In this document: positions 23,536-34,200 of the stretch, in pieces
Position numbering within the stretch: the stretch's first letter is position 1
Layout of the letters: each line of letters starts with the position of its first letter
Source of the DNA: Pseudocercospora fijiensis CIRAD86
Lineage: Eukaryota; Ascomycota; Dothideomycetes; Mycosphaerellales; Mycosphaerellaceae
Assembly: GCF_000340215.1 (NCBI RefSeq)
Contig: NW_006921532.1
Coordinates: 1,219,337 to 1,283,336 of the forward strand
Length of the DNA stretch: 64,000 bases
Direction of reading: 5' to 3'
Notes under the pieces: model-generated
Told to the model about the DNA's origin: nothing
Database searches by the model: none
What the model saw: only the letters and a program-made list of their open reading frames with translations
Translations under genes and position numbers: made by a program

Positions 23536-24060
23536 CTAGGCACCTAAACGCAGTCTGTCCCTCTACCGTACGGATCTGCTTTACTGCCTTAGGGAACTCT
23601 TCTTTATATTTCTCGTCTATTAATACTAGGTCGTATAGGTAACCTTACGTCCTTCGGCGTTCCGGTAATAATAGTAATCGGAACGTGCTACTAATCTAAC
23701 TAGACTCCTAAATTGACCTCTCGACGCTAGCGTAAAATGCGTAGTATATCGACGGCGATAGGCTAAGGCCGCGGGTAATACCGCCTATTAAATATTGATC
23801 GCGAGGTAGTTAGGTACGTAGCATTCTCGAAGGCGGTAGTTGTGTATATAGCGTAGTAGAAAGTCGACGTTAGTTAGCAGTAGAAACTAGAACTACTCTA
23901 GTCGCGGGGTTTGCTAATATCGACTTAGGCTCTAATTCGGTATCGAATCGGGTACTAAGCCTGCTAGGCAACTTCTACATCCTCTATTACCAACTTCGGC
24001 AGCGGGTTCGGCAAATTACGTTATCTATTATCTCGCTTCTTAACCTTACGTCTAGTGTAT
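23536..24060 (-). pseudogene. Gln-rich unrecognised ORF, N-terminal part
   Basis: The upstream half of the gene that continues at 2,280-3,805. The minus-strand frame enters near 24,060 and runs to the CTAG at copy A, interrupted only by TAG and TAA. It contains NVDFLLRYIHNYRLRE, ASRGQFRSLVRLVARS and AEGRKVTYTT. Joining the two sides across the duplicated CTAG keeps the frame. No start codon is certain. It is divergent from the helicase relic that starts about 1.1 kb away, so the two may once have shared a promoter region. No family was recognised. Confidence 0.5.
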
Positions 24061-25189
24061 TATATTACCGCGGATTTATATACGGTCGTTTATTCGGCCT
24101 CCTACTTAGACTACTACTCTAGTATACGATCTGTAGAATATTTCGATCGTTTTATGCCTTTGTTTACTACTCGTTATAGCTAAACACATGCCTTTTCGCC
24201 GCCGATAGAGTTAGTAGTGTCTATAGAAAATATACTATCTTAATCGTTAGCTCGAACTGTCTGTATACCCTGCTCTCGGGTCCTAGGACTAACCGCCTTA
24301 CTAGCCTGTACCCTCGTGCTGTAGCGGGTCTAGTCTACTCGCTATCGTATAATAATTGTTAGTTACTATAAGGATATAGATCGGTTAATTTAGCTACATT
24401 GCGTAGCTTATAAGCACTCGCGTCTCGCGCCGGCGATCCTAGTCGCAACTCTACTATAGATAGGCTTATATTTATATTACTAACTTTCGATTACTTGTTA
24501 CGTAGTGCTATATTTACTGCGACTTGTTAGTCCTGCATCTAGAACCGTCTATCGTATAGGGGTTTATACTATAACGATCATCTATAGCCTTATTACTTCG
24601 GTTACTAGTTGCGTAACTAAACTATTATATGCTTAAGCGCTAGATGCCTTACTTCGTCGATTTATTAGCTAGTTAGGCCCGACTCGCTAACCGACCCGGT
24701 TACGAGGCAGGCATTTAAGGTCGTTACCTTTCCTTATTACTACCTTCTTTAACATTTACTATTAACTCGTACTAATACACCTGTTCTATATATATGCACC
24801 CCCTTACCCTCCCTATCGTACGTATAGTATATTATTTCCTTCGCTAATGCCCTATTCTAACTCGTATATAGGCCGTACTATATAACTTAGCCGTCGTGCT
24901 CGACTAGCGTTAAGCTAGTATATATAGACACTCGTTATATAACGCAACTCTAACGGCTCGCGTTAGGGTCGGCAGGCATAAGTAGCTCTCCGCTCCTATT
25001 CTTACCTCCGCCGACCCTAACGTATAGCGAATTTTACTAACTCTATTAGTTTATCTGCTACTCTCGGATAGTATACGTCGTTATCGATCTATAGTCCCTA
25101 ACCTCTATTATATAAGTATTACTAATTAGTATAACCTGTTATATACTAATACTATATACTAGTTACAAACTCGTCGCCTACTGCCTTTG
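24061..25189. other. Intergenic region between divergent relics
   Basis: About 1.1 kb of TpA-rich sequence with no frame I trust. It probably held the promoters of the minus-strand Gln-rich gene and the plus-strand helicase, but no defined element can be read. Confidence 0.4.
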
Positions 25190-27056
25190 CTAAGATAGTA
25201 GTCTCTACGAATATCGAGGACTAGCTAAAGGATAACGAGCTACTAATTAAAGCCTTAAATAGCGGCAAAGACGTCCCTAAACATGTTATACTAAACCTAT
25301 ATAGCATCGACAAGCCTCTTCTTACGTTAGCAATAAAAAGACTCCTTCCGTATCTAGAGAAACATTTTTTATTTAACTAGTTAAAGGGGAAATAGAGTCG
25401 CTAGCCTGTTAAGGGGTATTATAAGGAGGAGAAAGCTATAGTATACGCTATTGCTAGCAACCTTAACTATCCTACTAAACCTAGACGTGCGCTATTAATG
25501 CCCGAATAGTACTTTAAAGATCCTAAATAGGCTCCGAAGTAGTACGTTAGGGGAATGCTTCCGTAGGACAATACAAATAGTCCGAATAATGAAATTTAGA
25601 GGTCTATAGTCTACTTAGTATACCGCCTTGTATAGAAGGTTATAAGGGATAAGTTTACCCCGCCGGCCGGTAATAATACTAAAGAGGAAGACGTATCCGA
25701 GAGCGAGACTAATAGATCCCGATAAACTACGCCCTCTATACCTAAGCGTAGAGTAAGTTCTGCCTCTACTAGTAAGACTAGTAGAGCCGGTCGGGTGTTT
25801 AAGAGAATAACGCTAGGAGATTCGTACGGTAGTAAGGATACTAATCTAGTAATGTCCGACGTGCTACGCCCTATTAAGCCGGACCGGGCTAAGATTACGT
25901 TATAGTTTAGTATTATCGACTAGCGGTTACCTTTAACGGTAGACTACGACGTGTTTAGCCTAAATTAGTCTGTCCTATAATCGAAGACTTCTAATAATAT
26001 TAGTACAAAGGATTTGTTACGGCTCTAGCTCGTATAAGAGTTATTACTATCGCCCGAATAGTAGAAGTACGAATTCTTCGTAGTAATCGATCTAGCTCGC
26101 GGCCCTAAAGGTCTTTCTAAATGCAAGACTAATCCGATATTCTACTCCCTAGCTATAGAGATATATAACAGCTTAGATACTAGGATTTCTACTAGACTCG
26201 ATTTCCTCGTCGGTAAAAATATAACGGACTATACTAGGATACCTTCTATATATCGTCGACCGTCCCTACTTAAGGCTTCTAGAACTATCGACCTAGCTTA
26301 GTACGGTGCTTCTATAGCCGGTAATCCTGCCGAAATCAATGTCGGTTAGGGTCCGTAGTCGCCTACGAAATCGGCTATTAAGCAAGCTAAGGACGACCGA
26401 CTCGCTCGTAAGGATCGCGCCGATCGCGAGCGCTATAAATAGCTTATCGCGGATAGATTCCGGAGGATATATAAAGAGTAGGAGGCAGCTCGGTAGGCAG
26501 CCGCGCGAAAAGCTATAGCCGACGTCGCTACGGATATAATAGCGATTTAGCAGGCTATCGATAAGGCAGTTAAGGAGGTGCTCCGCGACAATAGTTATAA
26601 TAGGAACACTGCTTTACTTCTAGTCGCCCTCGACGATTCGGTTCGAACGGCCGTCCGTTCCGTATAGCCCGATACGATAGAGTATACGGTAAAGGCCTAT
26701 ATTGCCTCTGCTCTGCCTAAGATATAGCACGCTTTAAATAGACTAGCACTATCCCTAGTACAACCTCCGGCGTAGACAAATGCTAGTAATAATACTAAGG
26801 ATAATAGAAAAATTAAATCGAGCAAAGCCGACAATGCTAATAGTAAGAAGGCTAGAGATATAATCGACTCGAAGCGAGATCGAATTCGCTAGAAATAGAT
26901 CGAGTCGTTACCGAGTTAGATCGTATCGCTACTAGATCCGAATAAGCCTAAACTCGCCGTACGACTACCGGGTACGCAAGTAGAAGTCTAAGCCGACCCT
27001 CTACCGATCTAGACGTTAGTAGATTTTATCGATTAGATCTCGTCGGCGATACCTAG
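25190..27056 (+). pseudogene. SNF2-like helicase relic, N-terminal region
   Basis: A plus-strand frame open from about 25,190 to the CTAG at copy B, with stops only of RIP type (mostly TAG in place of Trp or Gln). It has no catalytic motif. It contains a Trp-rich first part (LLPYLEKHF), a Ser/Thr/Arg-rich linker (IPKRRVSSASTSKTSRAGRV), a charged alpha-helical stretch near 26,390-26,520 (KQAKDDRLARKDRADRERY), and a Lys-rich segment near 26,800-26,870. It continues in frame into the ATPase part at 39,218. Together the two parts would give a protein of roughly 1,450 residues. The start codon is not certain and may have been changed from ATG to ATA. Confidence 0.6.
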
Positions 27057-27336
27057 TAAAGGACGGAAACCAAAACTACTACCACTACTAGTAGTAATAG
27101 TATAGGCCACCGAGGGTAACATAACCTATAGCAATATAGGCAGCTATGTTTAGTATAATAGGATAACAAGACGGTTGCTTAGGCTAAAGACTAGAGCCCT
27201 GTAATATAGGCATTGTAGAAGTGTAATATAAACAATGTGCTATACGAGGTTAGTGCTCTATCTACAATGCAGAAGGAGGCCTCTTATATAGGCTCAAAAC
27301 TTAGCCTAGGTATATAGGGCCGGTTACTAGCTAATA
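27057..27336 (-). repeat. 3' LTR of gypsy copy B
   Basis: 280 bp. The polypurine tract is the reverse complement of 27,337-27,350 (AAGAAAGGGAGGGA), directly before the LTR in sense. The LTR ends are TA...TA, from TG...CA. Confidence 0.92.
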
Positions 27337-27448
27337 TCCCTCCCTTTCTTCGTATCTAACTAGATACGCTTTATATTGTGCGCTCAAAACAAACAGTTAT
27401 ATAGTAACCTTAGGCATCTTAGCTAAGGCTATCTTTTAGAGACTCCGC

Positions 27449-27471
27449 AATAATACCCCCGGGGTAGCATT
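27449..27471. promoter_or_regulatory. CCCCCGGGG palindrome, copy B no. 1
   Basis: Arms AATAATACCCC and GGGGTAGCATT. It lies between the third-ORF stop and the 3' LTR. Confidence 0.7.
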
Positions 27472-27532
27472 ATTCCTAGACTCTATTAATATGCAAAAAC
27501 AACTTCCTAAGCATCTAATCTACTACGCTAAC

Positions 27533-30286
27533 TTACTGCTGCTTCAATGCACCGTAATCTTTACTAGCAATAACCTTATTAGCTAGTCGACTGTCCTAAG
27601 CTCCTCCGTAGGTATTGAAGCTATTAGTACTAAAGTACTCTACCTCGAAGTAAGCTTAATTAACGAGGAGATTAGCAGCCTTGTCCTATATAGCCTTCTC
27701 CTACTCGCGTAGATAGTCCTTAAGCTCCTCCTTACTAAACTAGAGGATTTGTTCAACTTCGTTCTAAACAACGTAACTTAACTAAGGAATTCTGCCGACT
27801 AGGGTATCGGAAATGCAACTAAGGCCTTCGACTAAGATAGCGGTAGGGAAGGCGAACGGTACGAAGGTATTAGAACCTAGAAGGGCGGTCAGATTGCAGT
27901 ACGCCTTAGCAACCTTAGCGACGGTTAAGTTGTCGTAGCCCTTAATCTTAGTACCGTCGATAATACGAGAGTAGCCTAGGTCGATTAACATGCGGTCGCT
28001 CTCGGGCTTCAGATCGCTATACGGAAGGTGTAGCATCTAAATAGAGACTTCGTATTCCTTAAGAGGGTTGAGGATCTACTAAGCTGCCTCGCCTTCGTTA
28101 GGCTAACTATCGAATATATAGCCGAGGTCGTCGTTAGTAAGGTGCTTGTTAGTAAGCTTGCTAATCTTGTTTAGTAGAACTAGGCTACGGGCATTGAGCT
28201 TCTTAACCTAGTTCTCGAAGACCTCTAGTTCGTATATGCCCTCGACAATAGTTAAATAGGCGGTCTTATCTTTAGATATAAGAGAAACCTTAATGCGCAG
28301 ATAGCTAGCACCCTTACTAGCTACGAGCTTGACTATATCTTGTCCGAGACAAGAAGTCTCCTTAGTAGGGCAGTTCTTATAACCGCTATTACCTACCTTA
28401 AAGTACTTAGTAGGCTTAGGGACGGAGATAAGCTCGTATACGTAATCAGGTCGAAGGGCAACGGCTAAGAGCTACAAGGCGGGATGCTAACGGACGATTT
28501 GGTTGCTTACTCTATAGGTCTAAAGGGTATTACGGCCTTCCTACTTAGACTTAGGCAGTTTACGTATATACTAAAAGAATATGCGAAACTCCTCCTATAT
28601 TAGGTCGACGATAAGAGGAAGGTACGCTCTACGAGGCGACTATATCTAACTAAAGACTCGAGGGACGATAGTATTGCTAGTCTAACGAAAGCGGTCGAAG
28701 GAGGTGCCTTATCCGAGAATGCTAGTAATTAACTTATAGCGACGCTTAGTTAGCGTAAGATCGCGAGTAATAGTGCTAGTAGGGTTGAATACGTAGAGTC
28801 CTAGGGAGGTCGGGGCGGCAGTAGGGCGTCTAGGAAACCAGTTAGTATAACTAGTCTTAAGGGCAGTAAAAGCATCCTAATTAGCAACCTCGCGACTAAT
28901 CTTTAATAGGCGACCGACGAGGATACTCGCCTTAGTACTAGCATAGAGACTATAGACCTTAGCAGCCTTCTTAATATAGTTAGCATATATAGTAAACCGC
29001 TCTTCCCCTAGCTTACTAAGGTCGTCGAGCTATTAATAGATAGATAGGGCGGTAGGAGCTTTGCCTATATCGGCTTTAGGAACTATATCGATATTAGTAA
29101 TAAGGTGCGCAATAGAGTCGCCCTTACAAGAACTATAGATGTTCTTAGTTAATAGGATCGGCGAGAGGCCTCTATCTCTACGCTCGCTAAAGGAGCCTTC
29201 GGAGGAGACATCTTCTAGTAGTGCATCTAGTATATTAACATCCGAGTTACTATAGTTAGTACTATAGTTAGTACTATAGTCGGTACTAGAAGGAGTACTG
29301 TATTTCTTAGTAGCCTTACGGAGGGCCTAGCGAGCATGTAATGCCTTCTTACGCGCTGCTTCGGCCTTAGCGCGCTCGTCTTAAACTTCTTAAGGGACCT
29401 TGCGGTTGCAAGTCGAGCGACGATCTTTAGCCTACATTTCTATAGCGAGCGTAAGACTAGCAGCCGTATCGGCCTCGGTTTCTAGGCGAAGAGCCTTGCG
29501 TTTAAGGACATTAACGATAGGAGCCTCTTAACCTTTAATAATAAAGCCTGTACTATTAATGCGATAGCCCTTCTCTTTTAGTAGATCCTTAGTTGTCTAT
29601 ATATTAAGATCGACCTAGACAATCGCATCGTAGTACTTCTTCTAGTAGGCTGTCGTAAAGTCGTTAAGCGCAAAGGACAAGTTAAGTAGCTGCTTACCTA
29701 CCTTCTTACTAGCGGTAGATACGCGATAGATTATAGTATAGGAAAGGTATTCGGCGCCTTAACGACGGACCTTATACTTATTAATAAACGAAGAGACCTG
29801 CTTAGTACGCTCCTATCTACCGTAGGCGAAGTTAATAAGGCTCTTCGGAAGACTGCTTAGTCCTCCCTAATGTTCGAAGGCCTAGTCGAGGGTCTTAAAG
29901 CGCAAACGAATCTAGGTGCCGGCTGTCTCGAGGCTATAGACGATAGGAAAGGCTTGTTCGATATCTATATCGTTAAGAACCTCGCGCTTAAAGATACGCT
30001 TACCGATAGACTAACGCAGGTTGTTTATACCGTACGCAACTAAGATAGCAGCCTTCTTAATGTTCCTATTAATAACGCGTAGTAGGGTACGAGCGTTCTA
30101 GATCTTCTCTTAAGGGTCTTTAAGGGCGGTAACGATCTAGAAGTAGTGCTCGAGGCTGGTTGCAGTAGCTAAGGCGCTGTCGGATAGGGCTTCGATCGGA
30201 ACTAGGGCAGCTAGGCTTAGGTTGATAGGGGCAGGTAGGTCGTTGCTACTACTAGCGCCTAGCGGATTCGGGGCGCCGGAAGACAT
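27533..30286 (-). pseudogene. Third (accessory) ORF of gypsy copy B
   Basis: A 2,754-nt frame (about 917 residues) from an ATG at 30,286-30,284 to a TAA at 27,535-27,533, equal in length to the copy A partner. The start is chosen because an 18-residue Ala/Pro/Ser/Asn-rich lead follows it without stops in both copies. Features by rough residue: Pro/Ala-rich 1-50; Lys/Arg/Glu-rich about 250-330 (RAKAEAARKKA); a Tyr-Ser-Thr-Asn repeat about 345-360; an acidic patch (LLEDVSSEGSFSERRDRG); and a C-terminal part including IDGTKIKGYDNLTVAKVAKA and EELKDYLREQEKAIQDKA (TAGs taken as Gln). There is no signal peptide, membrane segment or catalytic motif I recognise. It lies on the same strand as gag-pol, after the integrase, so it is an element gene and not cargo of the host site. 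Function unknown. Confidence 0.72.
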
Positions 30287-30700
30287 AGTCGACCGAAGTA
30301 GGTTATAAACGAGTTTATAAGTGTGTTCGTTGCTTAACAATAATAATTGAAGGGTTTAGATAGAAGGGGGGGGGGTAGTTAGGCGGTAGCGAGTTAGTTA
30401 GTAATCGAGTAGAAGAAGGAGCTTAGGAAGCTCGCTTTAAATATAGTGCGAAGGTAACGTAGTCCGTATATTCCGCGCTAGTAAAGCAAACGGATAACGG
30501 CTATATATAAAAATGAAGCTATATACGAGACCTCTTTATTGTTAGGGTAGGCTAAAGTTTAACAATCGATCTAGCTAATTGCTAGTAGCGACTACGCGCC
30601 TTTGTTAACCTTTAGCTATCGTAGATTCTCGCGTACTCGAAATGTAACTAGTCAGTTCGAGTCCTTAGCAGAAATCTATAGTAGTAAAGCTAGCGGGACT

Positions 30701-30723
30701 AATAACACCCCCGAGGTAGTATT
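30701..30723. promoter_or_regulatory. CCCCCGGGG palindrome, copy B no. 2
   Basis: Arms AATAACACCCC and a right half changed to GAGGTAGTATT. The single core change is G to A. Confidence 0.65.
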
Positions 30724-31006
30724 AGCTTTTCTCTAGAGATGCTCGGTAACGAGGAGCAAGTCGCCTAGGCCTAGCGCAGCTAATTCGTTAGTGCGTTGGC
30801 CTATAGCACTGCCGTTATAGATACAGTATCACCTTTCACATTAGCAAGCACGTAAAGGTAGTCTATACGTTTACCTTCTTCCTTCTTCCTTCTTCCAAAC
30901 GCTAAGCTTAATAGCCTAAGGTCCCTATTCTTAGAGGCTATCGGCCTAGGTTACTATATCTATCTAAGAGCTAGGAAGGGAGAGGGTTAGGTTCGGCCGT
31001 TTTCCT

Positions 31007-31029
31007 AATGCTACCCCCGGGGTATTATT
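31007..31029. promoter_or_regulatory. CCCCCGGGG palindrome, copy B no. 3
   Basis: Arms AATGCTACCCC and GGGGTATTATT, flanked by TCCT...AGGA. It lies about 240 bp after the pol stop. Confidence 0.7.
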
Positions 31030-31270
31030 AGGAAAACACGCCTCGTACAGTTCTATCTAAGGAAACAAGAGTAAAGGAATAAGGTTATAGCAATATCTCG
31101 AAGGTTAAAGAGCAAAACAATAGACAAAGTAAAAGCAAAAGAGGGCAATAACTATAAGCATTAACACCGTAGGAATAAGCAGTAAGAACTAAAGCTATAG
31201 GGCGGCACTATATTAATAGCGCGGAGAAGGTAAGGAAAGCAACGTAGTAGAGGTAGGAAAAGACAAGCAG

Positions 31271-34200
31271 TTATTCAGTCTCGGGGTCTAGCTATGATTC
31301 TAGGCGGTCTTCGTCGCTAGACTAGTCGAGCTCCTCCTCGGAGTTAGAGTTAGATAGCTAGAAGTCTAGTTTACTATCGGAATCAATATCGGAAATACTC
31401 TACGCGCAATTGATATATATATAACCCTCCCTTTATTTATAAGTCATTCCTAATAGCTTACTAAGATGTATCTAGGGATGCGTATAGTTGTCGGGCAGAA
31501 CAGGATCTATAATCGCGGTAGGATCCTCCTCTTAATAGGTATCTAAGGTCGGTAGAGGGTCTATAGAGGCATTGACTTCCTCCTCGGTCGGGAGAGGACG
31601 GGTAGGCTCTCTTAACTCGACGACCTTCTTTAGGTTAGCCCGGGGGTGCGAGTGCTTTAAGGTAGCACTATCAAGTTCCTAAAGCCGGTACGTAGAACTA
31701 TCGTAAAGGACCTCCTATACTCTATAAGGCCCTTTCTATTTAAAGGCTAGCTTATAGGAGTAACTATACTCTAACTCGGACCGGTATAGGAGAACTATAT
31801 CGCCAACCTTTAGAGGCTCCTAATCAACAGCATTATAGTTATTAAAATACTGCTTAGCCTCTTTACGGAGGCGCCGTTGTCGAGTAAGACCCTCTTAAGA
31901 AGTAGTAGTTATATCCTTAAGAGCCTTAGCGCGTAGGGCAAGGAGATCTGCTCTAGTACGAATAGACCCCTAGTCGTAAACGCTATGCGTACGATAGGAC
32001 AACTTAATAGGAAGAACGGCGTCCCTCCTAATTATAAGCTCTGCTAGCGTAAGTCTAGTCGTATCGATAATAGTAGTTCGATCCGCCTAGAGAAGGGCCG
32101 GAACGCGGGTAGAGATAGGAACGGACCTATCCCCTCTATTAGTTATCTTAGATAGGGCATCAATCAAAGACCGATAGCTACGCTTAACAATAGCATTCGA
32201 CTAGGGATAGTACGGGGAGATACGAACGTTTTTCGCCCTATACGAAACAAGCAGCGCTTAAACTTCTTTAGCTATATTGTTCGTAGCGTTGTCTAAGATA
32301 ATCTCGTAAGGCGTTCCCTAGCGGCAAAACAGATCCTTAAACAGGAAGGTAGCTATATTACGAGCATTAATAGCACCGTAGCCCTTGTAGAAATAATAGG
32401 CCTCCGGCTATCGAGAAAGTCCTTCCCGAATAATATAGAGGCTATTGTTCCGGCTTAGATGAACCCTATTACCGTACTATCGCTTACTAACTAATTAGGT
32501 AGCGGGGATACGCAGCTCGCCTAGCCGACGGTAGCTATTCCTAAAGTTGCACTTAGGACAGCGGTTATAGTAGCGAGAGACATTAGCCTATACGCCATCC
32601 TACTAGTACCGCCGACGAAGGATATCGAAGGTGCCCTCCGCCGCCCGGTAGCCGAGCTTATTGTAAACAGAACGAAGGATCTCTTATCGGGCTACTAGGT
32701 CGTTAATAACACGCTAGAGAGGTGCATTAACTATCGCTTATCGCTAAAGGATACGATCTTTAACTAGGAATCGTCGAGAATAGCGAATAACCCGACGGTA
32801 TTAACTCTTTAATAGGCTAGGCGCTTTCTTCGTATAGGTTAGGAAGTAGGCGATATAATAGGAGTCGTCGGAGTAGACCCTATTAAGGATATTATCCCTC
32901 TCTAGTTTATCCGCCTTAGCTTTAGCCTAGTCGTTATCGTTAGTAGTAGGGCTCTCGTCGGGCTAGTTACTAGGTTAGTCGCTAGGCTAGTCGTCGGCAG
33001 CAGGCCTAGTAATCGCTAGTATAGCATTAATACAGAAGGCAGCGAAGAAGGTACGGTCAATTACCGTATCGACATCTTCTTCTTCTATTATTTCGGCAAT
33101 GTCCTCTTCTATAGTAGGCCTCCTAGAAAGGCTATCCGGTCTAGTATACTTCTTCCTAGGAACGTAGAAGACGTCGAAATCAAACAAATAGATCTAGGCA
33201 ACCTACCGAGCTATCGCAGAGTTTAGCAGGTCGGAGGCTATACGGTTAAGCTAATAGACTAGCGTCTAAGCATCGATTTCGAGACGAAAGAATATACTAA
33301 AGAGCTATAGCCGGAACTTCTTTAGAGCCTTGTAGACTCTAAGGCATTCTCGCTTGCTAGTATCGTATCGGGCCTCGATCGGTTTCTATAGTCCGGAGTC
33401 GTACCTAACAGGATAACGCAAGGATAGCTCCTTACGGTTATACTGCATTAGTATCTCGCTATAGCCTTCCCCGCTCGAGTCGATAGCAATAACTATTAAA
33501 CCCGTACCCTCTAAGTAGTTAATAGACGTTAGTATAGGTGCGCTAACGAGCGCCTTAGTTACCGTGTCCTTAGCCGCTTAGTAAACGGAGGTCTATTCGA
33601 ACTTAGTATCCTTCTTAAGCAAGGCGTATAAGGGCTTATATACTAATATAAAGTTCTCGACCTAGATGCGGAAGTAGGAGACTACTCTAAGCTAGGTTCG
33701 GACATCCTTCTAACAGGTAGGATCCGGCTAGGACACTATCTTTAGGACCCGTGTATTATTAGGATAGCGGCCGTTCTTATTAGTTACAAACCCGACAATG
33801 TTTATTCGTTTGTATAGGAGCTGAAGCTTCTCCCTATACACCGTTAGGTTAGCTCGCTCTAGGTCGTAGAGGACACTATCGAGGTTCTAAATATATTCGA
33901 GAAAGAACCTACGAATACTAGGCTCTACTTCTTTATTGTCGTACCTAGTTTTAGGGCCCTTAATGCCGATATCGTCGAGGAAAGGCATCGCTATATAGGA
34001 GATATAGGCCGCGAGGACTTAGTTTATAATACGAACGAACTAGGCTACGGAGTTAGTTGCCCCTTAGGGAAGGGTAGTTTGTCTATACAGCCTAAGAGGT
34101 GTCTCGAAACTAGTAAGGTCGCGGCTATTAGGGTAGAGAGGGATCTAGTCGTAGCCCGAGAAAACATTAACTAGTAAGGCTACAATACAGTTAGCAAAAG

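Larger units (their letters stand above)
30287..31270. other. Spacer between pol and the third ORF, copy B
   Basis: About 1 kb with no frame, collinear with 7,034-8,018 in copy A. It holds a run of nine G at about 30,367 and two CCCCCGGGG palindromes. Confidence 0.6.

Noticed and set aside
1300..24060. RNA-dependent RNA polymerase or Dicer as the Gln-rich minus gene
   Set aside because: I looked for a DxDGD-type box and RNase III signatures because of the nearby Argonaute and saw neither.
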